A stretch of DNA of 64,000 bases from Mycobacterium sp. Its GTDB lineage: Bacteria > Actinomycetota > Actinomycetes > Mycobacteriales > Mycobacteriaceae. Positions within the stretch are counted from its first letter, which is position 1; each line of letters begins with the position of its first letter. The translations under genes were made by a program, and so were the position numbers. The DNA is taken from positions 1 through 64,000 of the forward strand of contig JAGYKK010000015.1 in the NCBI GenBank assembly GCA_018401645.1, given 5' to 3'. Below are positions 51,663-63,606 of the stretch, in pieces. The notes beneath the pieces are model-generated. The model did no database searches and was not told the DNA's origin. It was given only the letters and a program-made list of their open reading frames with translations.

Positions 51663-52852
51663 CGGCAGCGCCGCCGGCGATCTTGGACCGCGCCTTCATC
51701 ACCTTGCCGGGCATCCCGCCGCCGACCACCCCGACCAGGACCCCGTCGCGGGAGTAGTAGGCCAAAAACTTTCGGCCGTCATCCGCCACCAGGTGCACGG
51801 TGTCGTCGGCCTCAGGTTCGCCGAGGCATTGGATCTTCACGTCGTACTGATCGCTCCAGAAGTAGGGCACCACGACCGTCGGCGCGGCCTGCCCACCAAG
51901 CAGCGCCGGCACCAGTACCCGGGCCTGCTCGGCGACATTGCTCCAGTGCTCCACCCGCTCCTGGTGGCCGGCGGCGTCCCGCCAGGAGGCGACGTCGCCC
52001 AGTGCCCACACGTGCGGGGCGCTGGTCCGGCCGACCTCGTCGCAGAGCACGCCGCTGTCGGTCGGGGCCAGCGCCACCCCGCTGTCAGCCAGCCAGTCGG
52101 TGGCCGGTCGGCTTCCGATGCCCACCACGATCAGGTCCGCGGCGATCTCGGTGCCGTCGCTGAGTTCCACGGCGGTGACGTGACCGCCGGCGTCGCTGCG
52201 CACCTCGGCCACGCCGGTTCCGGTGCGCACGTCGACGCCCTCGGCGCGGTGCAATCGCGCCACCAACTGGCCCACCTGCTCGCCGAGGACACCCGCCAAC
52301 GGCACGGGTTGCGGTTCGAGACGAGCACCACGTCGACGCCCAGTGCGCGCAGGCTGGCGGCGACCTCGCAGCCGATCCGGCACCGACGATGACCGCCCGC
52401 GTCGCGGTGGCGGCATGCGCGCGGAGGGCCTGTGCGTCGTCGAAGGACCGCAGCACCCGGATTCCCGGCACGTCGGGGAAGGACCGGATCCGCTTGGGCA
52501 CCAGGCCGGTGGCGATGATGAGGTCGTCGTAGCCCAGGACGGTCCCGTCGCCCAGGGTCACCGTCTGGGATCCGACGTCCAACGATCGGACCGGGCTGCC
52601 CAGTCGCAGCGTGATGTCGTTGTCGACGTAGAACTCCGCCGGTTTAAGTTCGACGTCTGCGATGCCCTGCCCGGCGTCCTGCAGGACGCCCTTGGACAGC
52701 GGTGGCCGGTCGTAGGGCAGGTGCACCTCGTTGCTGACGATGACCACCGGAGATTCGTATCCCGACTTGCGGAGTTGCTCGGCAGCCCGGGTCGCCGCGA
52801 GACCGCCGCCGACGATAACGATGCCGTTGGTACCCATCGGCTGTTTGTACAC
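51643..52852 (-). CDS. FAD-dependent ferredoxin-reductase-like oxidoreductase (Rv0688 type), frameshifted
   Basis: About 403 residues in pieces. The first frame, from [20 protein letters not shown] (FAD motif), goes through [17 protein letters not shown] and [17 protein letters not shown] to RAVIVGAGS. Two indels between about 52390 and 52330 disturb the NAD-binding motif. The rest, [20 protein letters not shown] to [17 protein letters not shown] and [20 protein letters not shown], is open to the stop. This is the rubredoxin/ferredoxin reductase family with the C-terminal EHW-SNV domain. It lies beside mftR as Rv0688 does in M. tuberculosis and is a candidate electron partner of the local P450. 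Confidence 0.87.
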
Positions 52853-52920
52853 GACGAGTATCCGGCGCGAAGCGGCCAGGGCGAGGCATAATCAGCCGTT
52901 CGTACCCTCAGGAGGCTTCT

Positions 52921-54414
52921 ATGGCGGCCCCACCGATCACGCTGATCGAGCAGATGCTTCGGCGGCGGCCTCTCATCAACGCGCCCGTCGCCCACGGAGC
53001 GTCGCAGCATCTGAAACGCTCCATCGGCACCTTCCAACTCGCGATGTTCGGCATCGGGTCCACCGTCGGCACCGGCATCTTCTTCGTATTGTCCGAAGCG
53101 GTGCCCCAAGCCGGGCCGGGCGTCGTCCTGTCGTTCATCATCGCCGGCATCGCCGCCGGCCTGGCGGCGATCTGTTACGCCGAACTGGCTTCGGCGGTCC
53201 CGGTGTCTGGATCGACGTACTCCTACGCCTACACCACCCTCGGGGAGATGGTGGCGATGGGAGTCGCGGCATGCCTGCTGCTTGAGTACGTGGTCTCCAC
53301 GGCGGCGGTATCCGTCGGTTGGAGTCAGTACGTCAACAAACTTTTGGAAAACTTTTTGGGTCATGCTCTGCCACAAGCAATCTCGGCAGCGCCCTGGGAC
53401 ACCGAGCCCGGGATCATCAACCTTCCCGCCGCCTTCCTGGTGATGCTGTGCGCCATGTTGCTGATCCGGGGTGCCAGCGAGTCGGCCGCGGTGAACGCGG
53501 TGATGGTGATCATCAAACTCGGCGTGCTGGTGATGTTCGCCGTGATCGCATTCACCGCGTTCGAGTCCGACCGTTTCGCGAACTTCGCACCGTTCGGTGC
53601 CGCCGGCATCAGCGCGGCCGCGGGCACGATCTTCTTCTCCTACATCGGCCTGGACGCGGTGTCGACCGCCGGCGATGAGGTCAAAGATCCGCAGCGGACG
53701 ATGCCGCGGGCGATTCTTGCTGCACTGCTGACCGTCACCGTGGTCTACGTCGTGGTCACCCTGGCCGCCATCGGCGCCCAGGACTGGACCGAGTTCGAGG
53801 GACAGAAGGCCGGCCTGGCCGCCATCCTCGACACCATCACCGGGGCGAACTACTGGGGAACGGTGTTGGCCGCGGGCGCTGTCATCTCGATCTTCTCGGT
53901 CACCCTGGTCACCTTGTACGGATCGACTCGAATCCTGTTCGCCATCGGCCGCGACGGGCTGCTGCCGTCGATGTTCGCCAAGGTCAACCCGCGCACCATG
54001 ACGCCGATCAACAACACCATCGTGGTCGCCATCGTGGTCGGGTTGCTGGCCGGCCTGGTGCCACTGGACAAGCTGGCCGACATGGTGTCGATCGGCACCC
54101 TGGTGGCGTTCATCACCGTTTCGATCGCCGTGATCATCCTGCGGGTCCGCGAACCCGACCTGCCCCGTGGATTCAAGGTGCCCGGCTATCCGGTCACCCC
54201 GGTGCTCTCGGTGCTGGCGTGTGGCTACATCCTGGCGAGCCTGCACTGGTACACCTGGCTGGCATTCGGGGCGTGGGTCGCGGTGGTGCTGGCGTTCTAT
54301 TTCCTGTGGGGACGCCATCACAGCGCCCTCAACCCCAGCACCGAGGACCCCAGCGCCGAGGACCCCAGCGCCCTCAACCCCGCGCCCGTCGTGCCACCGG
54401 GCAACACGCAGTGA
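52921..54414 (+). CDS. APC-family amino acid permease
   Basis: 497 residues and about twelve or more membrane helices. FGIGSTVGTGIFFVLSEAVP is the TM1 glycine motif of the cationic amino acid transporter group. IFFSYIGLDAVSTAGDEVKD and the YxxxSRxxYA-like GSTRILFAIGRDGLLPSMFA are typical. The hydrophilic C-terminus repeats STEDPSAEDPSALNP. It is divergent from the flavoprotein gene and coupled by GTGA to the stress protein. The exact amino acid is unknown. Confidence 0.9.
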   Translation: MAAPPITLIEQMLRRRPLINAPVAHGASQHLKRSIGTFQLAMFGIGSTVGTGIFFVLSEAVPQAGPGVVLSFIIAGIAAGLAAICYAELASAVPVSGSTYSYAYTTLGEMVAMGVAACLLLEYVVSTAAVSVGWSQYVNKLLENFLGHALPQAISAAPWDTEPGIINLPAAFLVMLCAMLLIRGASESAAVNAVMVIIKLGVLVMFAVIAFTAFESDRFANFAPFGAAGISAAAGTIFFSYIGLDAVSTAGDEVKDPQRTMPRAILAALLTVTVVYVVVTLAAIGAQDWTEFEGQKAGLAAILDTITGANYWGTVLAAGAVISIFSVTLVTLYGSTRILFAIGRDGLLPSMFAKVNPRTMTPINNTIVVAIVVGLLAGLVPLDKLADMVSIGTLVAFITVSIAVIILRVREPDLPRGFKVPGYPVTPVLSVLACGYILASLHWYTWLAFGAWVAVVLAFYFLWGRHHSALNPSTEDPSAEDPSALNPAPVVPPGNTQ

Positions 54415-55309
54415 CGGTCGTCGTCGGCTACCTCGCCGGAAAGAGCGGCACCGCGCCACTGAACCTCGCAGTCGGCGCCGCCCGGACGCTGGGCAGCAGT
54501 TTGACCGTGACGACCGTGGTGCCCCGGCCGTGGACCACGCCGTCACCGGCGCGGGTTGACGCCGAGTACGCGGCGTGGGCCGACCAACTGGCGGCCGACT
54601 CGGCCAGGGAGGCCGGCCGCTACCTGGATTCCCTGCCGCTGGATTCCCACCGGGGCCGTCTGGAGGTGCGGTATCACAGCCACGCTCATCGTTCGGTGTC
54701 CGGCGGCCTCGTCGAGGTGGTCGGCGAACTCGACGCCGAGGTGCTGGTGCTGGGATCCTCGGCCAACGGCAGCAACTCAGGTAGGGTGACGGTTGTTTGC
54801 ACGCTGATCAGCTGCTGCACTCCTCGCCCGTCGCGGTCGCGATCGCACCCCGCGGGTACCGCGAACCCCGGGGCGGGGTGCTCACCCGCATCACTTGCGG
54901 CTACCCCGGCACACCGGGATCGGTGGAGGCCGTCAAGCGGACCTACGCGCTGGCCGGACTGCTCGGCGTGGAGCTGCGGATCATCACGTTCGCCGTCCGT
55001 GGTCGCACCATGTATCCGCCCGAGGTCGGCCTGCACGCCGAGGACTCGATCCTGGCGGCCTGGGAGGAGCAGGCGACCACGATGCTGGCGGAGTTGCGCA
55101 CCGACGGCGTGGTGGGCGACGACGTCGAGTTGGCCGTGGTCAGCGGCAACGGCTGGGATCAGGCACTCGACGACGCGGAGTGGCAGGACGGCGAGATCCT
55201 GGCCCTGGGAACCTCCCCGCGCAGCGACATCGCGCGGGTGTTCCTCGGCTCCCGGGGCGCCAAGATCATGCGGTACAGCCCGGTTCCGGTGTTGGTGCTG
55301 CCCGGCTGA
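54411..55309 (+). CDS. Universal stress protein, tandem Usp domains, one frameshift
   Basis: About 299 residues. The first Usp domain, VTVVVGYLAGKSGTAPLNLA to VLVLGSSANGSNSGRVTV, is broken by an indel near 54790. It continues in the next frame as HADQLLHSSPVAVAIAPRGY, then a second Usp domain from LTRITCGYPGTPGSVEAVKR to IMRYSPVPVLVLPG. The ATP-binding G-x2-G-x9-GS pattern is partly visible at ALGTSPRSDIARVFLGSRGA. Its start overlaps the permease stop, suggesting a function tied to it, as in other transporter-Usp pairs. Confidence 0.82.
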
Positions 55310-55345
55310 GCCTGCCTCAGGTTGAACTGGCTCAGCGGTTCCTGC

Positions 55346-56224
<879 letters not shown>

Positions 56225-56267
56225 TCAGGCTAGCAAGAGTTCGGGAGGCGACCGCACCGGCGCCGGA

Positions 56268-57360
56268 TCAGAAGGGCAGGCCGAGCATCCTGGTGATGCT
56301 GGGCAACCCGAACGACGGCAGACCGAAGGACGGCAGGAAGAAAAGGAACGACAAATCCGGCGGCGGCGGTAGTTGCGGCGGCCCGAACGCCGGCAGCGGC
56401 GGCAGCGCCGGAAATCCGATCGGTGGGGGCGGCGGCAGCGCCGGCAACCCGATCGCGGGCAGTGTTCCGAGAGCCAGCAACTGTTCCGGGGTGGGCAGCG
56501 ACGGCAGGCCGGGCAGGGCCGGCAGTGCCGGCAGCTGCGGTACGGCCAGTGGCGGCAGGTTGGCCGCCGCCGCGAACGCCGCGGCTAAACCGGTGTAGTC
56601 CGGCGGCGGCGGAAGCTGGGCCAGGTTAGCGGTCGCGGCTTGGGCGGCAGCGGCTAAAGCGGCGCCGCCGGCAACGCGGTCTGCAACTGGGAGAGAATCT
56701 GCGGGCCGTTGTTGGAGTAGGCCGCGAACAGGATGAGGTCACCCGAGGATCGCCGCGGAGTTCACCACGCCCAGTGCCGAGCCAGTGATCGCGCTGGCCA
56801 CGTTGGCGGCCTGGGCGTTGGCTTGGGCGGCCAGGTAGGGATTGATCAGCGCGGCCCAGTCCAGGGGGGGCACCGCCGGGAGGGAGGGCGGCGGCAGGGA
56901 CGCCGCGGGCGGTAACGAGAAGGCCGGGGCGGCCGGAAGTCCGAGGGCCGGGCCGGCCGCCATGGAACCCTGGTCGGCGCCACTGTCGAAGCTGCTGCTG
57001 GCGGCAGAATCGCCCCCCAGCAGGTCACCGGAGAGGAACCCGGAATCAATCGGAGTCTCCGGCGTCGGCGTGCTGGGGGTCGGGGCCTCGGTGGGGTGCA
57101 CTCCACGGGGCTTGATCGCGGCCTGCTGCTTCGGCGAAGTGCCGGAAAACGCCAGGACCAGGGATCCGACCAGCGCCACTGCGGCTACCAGTGCGGTGCC
57201 CACGAGGACGGCCTTACGCCGCCACCACGGCACGGGGGCCGCCTGCGCCTGATCCTCCTCGGGTGCGACCGGCTGGTCAGGGTCAGTCGCGCCGGGGTCA
57301 GTCGCGCCGGGGTCAGTCGCGCCGGGGTCAGGCACGTCAGGGTCAGGCACATCGATACCC
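56268..57360 (-). CDS. Proline-rich single-pass membrane protein, two frameshifts
   Basis: Starts MGIDVPDPDVPDPGATDPGA, then a DPGAT repeat, WWRRKAVLVGTALVAAVALV (one membrane helix after a basic stop-transfer) and a long Pro/Ala/Ser-rich outer part. The obvious frame stops at 56739 after VVNSAAILG. Two further frames continue the same low-complexity protein: DLILFAAYSNNGPQILSQLQ, then NLAQLPPPPDYTGLAAAFAA and the end FLPSFGLPSFGLPSITRMLG. Total about 360 residues. It has no enzymatic motif. It is placed downstream of tuf, where M. tuberculosis has the membrane protein Rv0686; orthology not tested. Confidence 0.65.
57281..57330. repeat. 15-bp tandem repeat coding DPGAT
   Basis: GGGGTCAGTCGCGCC is repeated three times (with a diverged copy at each end) and encodes (DPGAT)n at the N-terminus of the proline-rich membrane protein. 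Confidence 0.8.
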
Positions 57361-57452
57361 ATGTGACCCCTCCTCGTCGGCGTACGGATTTCCCTCATCG
57401 GCCGCGGAATCGCAGCATGGGAGTCTCGCCATTCTAGCACGTCAGCAAACGA

Positions 57453-57485
57453 AAGCGGCGCCCACCAAATCGGTGGGCGCCGCTT
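57453..57485 (-). terminator. Intrinsic terminator of the str operon
   Basis: Perfect 14-bp stem: AAGCGGCGCCCACC at 57453-57466, five-base loop, and its exact complement at 57472-57485. On the minus strand it is followed by TCGTTTG, a T-rich tail. It lies 31 bases beyond the tuf stop. Confidence 0.85.
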
Positions 57486-57516
57486 CGTCGCAGCTCAGAT
57501 CATGCGGCAGTGCAGA

Positions 57517-58707
<1,191 letters not shown>

Positions 58708-58825
58708 TTCTGTGTCCTCCTGGACTTGTTGGTGCTTTGGTTAAAGCAGTGTTGTTGTATTCGGTTGTGTTGCGCGCAAAGGTTTTCGGGCTACCGGCCC
58801 GAATCTGATCGGCCGTTGACCTGGG

Positions 58826-60928
58826 TCACTGGCCGGTCGCCTTAGCGATGATCTCCTTCGACACGTTAGCCGGAACCTCGGCATACGAGTCAAACACCAT
58901 GGAGTAGTTGGCCCGGCCCTGGGTCTTCGACCGGAGGTCGCCGACGTAGCCGAACATTTCCGACAGCGGAACCTGCGCCTTGACGACGCGCGCTCCGCTG
59001 CGCTCTTCCATGGCCTGAATTTGACCACGGCGGGAGTTGAGGTCGCCGATCACCTCACCCATGTAATCCTCAGGGGTGGTGACCTCGACGGCCATGATCG
59101 GTTCGAGAATGACCGGCTGCGCCTGTGCCGCAGCCTTTTTCAGCGCCTGCGATCCGGCGATCTTGAAGGCCATCTCCGAGGAGTCGACGTCGTGGTACGC
59201 CCCGTCGAGCAGGACCACCTTGACGTTGACCAACGGGTAGCCGGCCAGCACGCCGTACTGCATGGCGTCCTGGGCACCGGCGTCCACCGACGGAATGTAC
59301 TCGCGCGGGATGCGTCCGCCGGAGACTTTGTTCTCGAATTCGTAGGTCGCGCCGTCCTCGCCGGAGAACGGCTCGAGGGCGATGAGAACCTTCGCGAACT
59401 GTCCCGATCCGCCGGTCTGCTTTTTGTGGGTGAATTCGCACTTCTCGACCGCGCGCTTGATGGTCTCTTTGTAGGCCACCTGCGGCTTGCCGACGTTGGC
59501 CTCGACCTTGAACTCGCGGCGCATCCGGTCGACCAGGATGTCCAGGTGCAACTCGCCCATGCCGCCGATGATGGTCTGGCCGGTTTCGTGGTCCTGGTTG
59601 ACCTTGAAGGTCGGGTCTTCCTCAGCCAGCTTCTGGATGGCCAGGGACAGTTTCTCCTGGTCACTCTTGGTCTTGGGCTCGATCGCGACCTGGATGACCG
59701 GGTCCGGGAAGGTCATCGACTCCAGCACGACCTGACTGCTCGGATCGCACAGGGTGTCACCGGTGGTGGTGTCCTTGAGTCCGATCACCGCGTAGATGTG
59801 GCCCGCTGAGGCCGTCTCCACCGGGTTCTCCTTATTGGAGTGCATCTGGAACAACTTGCCCAGACGCTCCTTCTTGCCCTTGGTGGCGTTGACGACCTGG
59901 GCGCCGGAGTCGACCTTGCCTGAGTAAACCCGGACGTAGGTCAGCTTGCCGAAAAACGGGTGGGTGGCGACCTTGAAGGCCAGCCCGGAGAACGGTTCGT
60001 CGACCGAGGGCTTGCGGATGACCTCGACGTCGTCCTTGCCCGGCGCGTGGCCGACAGCCGCCGCCACGTCCAGCGGGGAAGGCAGGTAGTCGATGACGGC
60101 GTCGAGCATGGGCTGCACGCCCTTGTTCTTGAACGCCGAACCGCACAACACCAGGTAGGCCTCGGAGTTGATCGTCAACTTGCGCAGCGCGCCCTTGACC
60201 TCGGCGACGGAGAGTTCCTCGCCACCGAAGTACTTCTCCAGCAGCGCCTCATCGGTCTCGGCGACGGCCTCGAGCAGCTTGGTGCGGTACTCGGCGGCCT
60301 TCTCGGTCAGATCGGCCGGGATGTCGATGACGTCGTACTTCTCGCCGAGTTTCGTCTCACCGCGCCACACCTTGGCGTTCATCTCGACGAGATCGACGAT
60401 GCCTTCGAAGTCGCCCTCGGAACCGATCGGCAACTGGATCGGAATCACCCGGGCGCCGAGGCGTTCCTCCATGGTGCGCACCGAGAAGTAGAAGTCCGCG
60501 CCGATCTTGTCCATCTTGTTGACGAAGCAGATGCGGGGCACGTCGTATTTATCGGCTTGGCGCCAAACCTGCTCGGACTGCGGCTCAACGCCCTCCTTGC
60601 CGTCGAACACGGCAACGGCACCGTCGAGCACGCGCAGGCTGCGCTCCACCTCGACGGTGAAGTCGACGTGGCCGGGGGTGTCAATGATGTTGATCTGGTT
60701 GTCATTCCAGAAGCAGGTGGTGGCAGCGGAGGTGATGGTGATGCCCCGCTCCTGTTCTTGTTCCATCCAGTCCATGGTGGCGGCGCCGTCGTGCACCTCA
60801 CCGATCTTGTAGCTCATACCGGTGTAGTAGAGGATGCGCTCCGTGGTCGTCGTCTTGCCGGCATCGATGTGCGCCATGATGCCGATGTTGCGGACCTTGT
60901 TCAGGTCAGTCAGCACGTCCTGTGCCAC
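58826..60928 (-). CDS. fusA: Elongation factor G
   Basis: 700 residues, the translocase GTPase. [54 protein letters not shown], and domain IV-V signatures such as [20 protein letters not shown]. It lies in the str operon with gaps of 77 bases to rpsG and 118 bases to tuf. Confidence 0.98.
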   Translation of the reverse strand: MAQDVLTDLNKVRNIGIMAHIDAGKTTTTERILYYTGMSYKIGEVHDGAATMDWMEQEQERGITITSAATTCFWNDNQINIIDTPGHVDFTVEVERSLRVLDGAVAVFDGKEGVEPQSEQVWRQADKYDVPRICFVNKMDKIGADFYFSVRTMEERLGARVIPIQLPIGSEGDFEGIVDLVEMNAKVWRGETKLGEKYDVIDIPADLTEKAAEYRTKLLEAVAETDEALLEKYFGGEELSVAEVKGALRKLTINSEAYLVLCGSAFKNKGVQPMLDAVIDYLPSPLDVAAAVGHAPGKDDVEVIRKPSVDEPFSGLAFKVATHPFFGKLTYVRVYSGKVDSGAQVVNATKGKKERLGKLFQMHSNKENPVETASAGHIYAVIGLKDTTTGDTLCDPSSQVVLESMTFPDPVIQVAIEPKTKSDQEKLSLAIQKLAEEDPTFKVNQDHETGQTIIGGMGELHLDILVDRMRREFKVEANVGKPQVAYKETIKRAVEKCEFTHKKQTGGSGQFAKVLIALEPFSGEDGATYEFENKVSGGRIPREYIPSVDAGAQDAMQYGVLAGYPLVNVKVVLLDGAYHDVDSSEMAFKIAGSQALKKAAAQAQPVILEPIMAVEVTTPEDYMGEVIGDLNSRRGQIQAMEERSGARVVKAQVPLSEMFGYVGDLRSKTQGRANYSMVFDSYAEVPANVSKEIIAKATGQ

Positions 60929-61005
60929 AGCAGTCTTCCCAATCTTTTCGTAATGCCGTTGTCCGGTGCGCCCGCCGCCGGGCGCATGTCATGAGTTGCC
61001 GAGTG

Positions 61006-61476
61006 TCACCAGCGGTAGTGCGCGAAGGCCCGGTTGGCCTCTGCCATCTTGTGGACGTCCTCACGCCGCTTGACGGCGGCACCGAGACCATTGCTGGCGT
61101 CGAGGATTTCGTTGGCCAACCGCTCGATCATGGTCTTCTCGCGGCGGGCCTTGGAGAAGCTGACCAGCCAGCGCAGCGCCAGCGTGGTCGACCGTTCGGG
61201 GCGGACCTCGACGGGCACCTGGTAGGTGGCGCCACCAACGCGGCGGCTTCGCACCTCCAGTGCCGGTTTGACGTTGTCCAGAGCGCGCTTGAGGGTGATC
61301 ACCGGGTCGGTGCCGGTCTTATCCCGAGCCTGCTCCAGCGCTCCGTAGACGATCCGCTCGGCCAGTGACTTCTTGCCGCCCATCAGGATCTTGTTGACCA
61401 ACTGGGTCACCAGCTGAGACCCGTAGACCGGGTCGTTGACCAGCGGGCGCTTGGGAGCGGGGCCCTTGCGTGGCAT
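61006..61476 (-). CDS. rpsG: 30S ribosomal protein S7
   Basis: 156 residues, [40 protein letters not shown] and the C-terminal [18 protein letters not shown] lie by the mRNA exit. S7 autoregulates the str operon in other bacteria. The start overlaps the rpsL stop by one base. Confidence 0.97.
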   Translation of the reverse strand: MPRKGPAPKRPLVNDPVYGSQLVTQLVNKILMGGKKSLAERIVYGALEQARDKTGTDPVITLKRALDNVKPALEVRSRRVGGATYQVPVEVRPERSTTLALRWLVSFSKARREKTMIERLANEILDASNGLGAAVKRREDVHKMAEANRAFAHYRW

Positions 61477-61850
61477 TAGCTCTTCTCCTTCTTCGCGCCG
61501 TAACGGCTGCGGGCCTGCTTGCGGTTCTTGACACCCTGGGTGTCCAGCGATCCGCGGATGATCTTGTAGCGCACACCGGGCAGATCCTTCACCCGACCAC
61601 CGCGCACCAGCACCATCGAATGCTCCTGAAGGTTATGGCCCTCGCCGGGGATATAGGCGGTGACCTCGACCTGGCTGGTGAGCTTCACGCGCGCCACCTT
61701 GCGAAGAGCCGAGTTCGGCTTCTTCGGGGTGGTCGTGTACACGCGGGTGCACACGCCGCGGCGTTGCGGGCTGCCCTTGAGGGCCGCGGTCTTGACCTTG
61801 GCGATCTTGTCCCGGCGACCCTTGCGGACCAGCTGGTTGATGGTTGGCAT
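61476..61850 (-). CDS. rpsL: 30S ribosomal protein S12
   Basis: 124 residues, [20 protein letters not shown], the decoding-site protein. The two lysines whose replacement gives streptomycin resistance (K43 and K88 in mycobacterial numbering) are both lysine here, in [12 protein letters not shown] and [13 protein letters not shown], i.e. the sensitive-type sequence. First gene of the str operon; AGGAAG at 61858-61863 is the ribosome-binding site. Confidence 0.98.
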
Positions 61851-62146
61851 ATACCGGCTTCCTGTGTTGCGTTTCGTCTTCTTCAGCGTTGTGCAAGTCT
61901 GTGTACTGCAGTTTCTGCCCCGTCACGACCCCCGCGATCGGGCGTGTCGCACGCAGTGGGCACCGCGGAAATCAACTGCGATTCCCCATGCTCAAATCGT
62001 GCGAATTGGCCCGGCGCGCGCGCCTGCTTCGGTGCTCACATGCAGCCGCATGCGCGCCTGGCGGCCAGGCAAGGTACGACAATACCAGCCCGGACAGCGC
62101 AGGCCAAAACCGGTTTTCCAACCTCTCGCGGCGGCCTTACCGCAGG
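61851..62146. other. str operon leader / intergenic region, no gene seen
   Basis: 296 bases between the rpsL start and the TetR stop, both on the minus strand. It must contain the str operon promoter and leader. I see the rpsL ribosome-binding site but no promoter boxes I would defend. Confidence 0.45.
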
Positions 62147-62787
62147 TCAGGCCGGGCTGGCGGGGTCGTTGCGGTGGGCCATGCCGGCAGCGAGGCGCAG
62201 GACCATGCCGGAGAACACCGCATCGGTGTCCACTCGGCCCGGCCCGGCGTCGGCGCCGGCGATCACCCCGGAGTTCATCACCCCGGTCATTTCCAGCAAC
62301 ACGAAGCCGTGCAACGCCGCCCAGAACTCCAGCGCCCCGTAGTACGCGTCCTCACCGGCCAACCCGTAGGAGGCGAGCACGGCGATCACCGGTGCCGCTG
62401 CGGCTCGGGAGGCCGCCGCGTACTCGGGGTCGTCCCCGCCCAGCGGCATCCGGGTGAAGGCCGAATATCGGCCGGGTGGTGGTGGGCATAGCTGCGATAG
62501 GCGCTGGCCATCACCATGACCGCGTCGTCGCGGATACGCCCGGCCCCGACGTTGCTCAGCATCTGCAGGATGTCGTCGATCACCCGCATCCGCACCGTGC
62601 GCCGCAGGTCCTCGAGGCTGCTGACGTGGTTGTACAGCGACGGGCCCTTGGTGCCCAGTTGCATCGCCAATGCGTTGATCGTCAGGGCGTCCCAACCCTC
62701 GCGGTCCAGGAAGGTCAGCGCGGCATTGACGATCACGTCGCGACTGAGCTTCGGCGACTTGGCCGCCGGGGAAGATGACATGGACAT
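62147..62787 (-). CDS. TetR-family regulator with WHG-type C-terminal domain, one frameshift
   Basis: About 213 residues. N-terminal helix-turn-helix: VIVNAALTFLDREGWDALTI and QLGTKGPSLYNHVSSLEDLR. An indel near 62465 switches frame; the C-terminal part continues RYSAFTRMPLGGDDPEYAAA and YYGALEFWAALHGFVLLEMT, the ligand-binding signature of the WHG (TetR_C_33) group. It sits just upstream of rpsL, as Rv0681 does in M. tuberculosis. Ligand and targets unknown. Confidence 0.83.
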
Positions 62788-62873
62788 CCTTCGACTATCC
62801 GATCAGCACCGAACTCTAGTGCCCGCGCCGATCATGCATCGAGTCTGCGCACAGATCGGATTACGGGCCCGAA

Positions 62874-63581
62874 TCACGATCTGCACGCAGAGTCGACGAT
62901 CACGCCATCGCGGCGCGACGTGAGGAGATCAGCGAAGTCGGCGTAGGCGGCCCGCAGGGCGTCGCCGGGCCAGTCGGCGGGCAGCAGCCCCGGGGCAGCA
63001 CCGGGTCGGTGAGCAGATGGCGGACCATCGCCGCCGCGACGGCGAACCGTCCGGGACGGCATCGGCGGCGTCCATCCGCCGCAGCAGCCGGTGCCCGGTC
63101 TTCGACCAGGCGGGCAGATCCCAGAGTTGCCGGGCCAGCCCGAGCGGATCGTCGTCACGGGCCCGCAGTACCCGAACCCGATTCCGGGCCGGTTCGGGCA
63201 CGTCGCTATCCAGATTGTCCGGTCGCAGCCACACCCCTTCGCGGAGTTCACCGAACCGGTCGTGCAGCAGTGCCGTTCGCATCGCCGCACGGGTTCGGGC
63301 GTCAGTTCCCACCGCGGTGACGACCGCGGTGAGCCAGGTGCCGTCCCAGTCCCGGGCATCGGGATGCAGTGCCCCGTCCTGGCGGCGTTGGCGGGCCAGC
63401 AGGCGATCGGAGAGTCGGTAGCCGTCATCGGCGCGCACCAGATCCCCGGTGCCGACCATCGGGTCACGGCAACCCGCAGGGTGGGTTCCCGGATGCCGAA
63501 ATCGGCGGTGAGCCGCAGCAGTTCGGCCGCCGTGCCGGGTGCGCCGAGAAGGACCGACAGTACGACCGACCGCGCGGTCAT
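62874..63581 (-). CDS. PaaX-like transcriptional regulator, two frameshifts
   Basis: About 235 residues. ATG 63581 begins MTARSVVLSVLLGAPGTAAE with a winged-helix start (FGIREPTLRVAVTR). After a shift near 63460 the second frame gives MVGTGDLVRADDGYRLSDRL, then GDWDG-like RDWDGTWLTAVVTAVGTDAR and LHDRFGELREGVWLRPDNLD, typical of the PaaX middle domain. A second shift near 63070 restores the end LLPADWPGDALRAAYADFAD. In other bacteria PaaX responds to phenylacetyl-CoA; here the ligand is unknown. It lies 25 bases after the acyl-CoA dehydrogenase and may regulate it. Confidence 0.75.
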   Translation of the reverse strand: MTARSVVLSVLLGAPGTAAELLRLTADFGIREPTLRVAVTRWSAPGIWCAPMTATDSPIACWPANAARTGHCIPMPGTGTAPGSPRSSPRWELTPEPVRRCERHCCTTGSVNSAKGCGCDRTIWIATCPNRPGIGFGYCGPVTTIRSGWPGNSGICPPGRRPGTGCCGGWTPPMPSRTVRRRGGDGPPSAHRPGAAPGLLPADWPGDALRAAYADFADLLTSRRDGVIVDSACRS

Positions 63582-63606
63582 CCGCCGGATCGCCCGCCGG
63601 GGCGCA

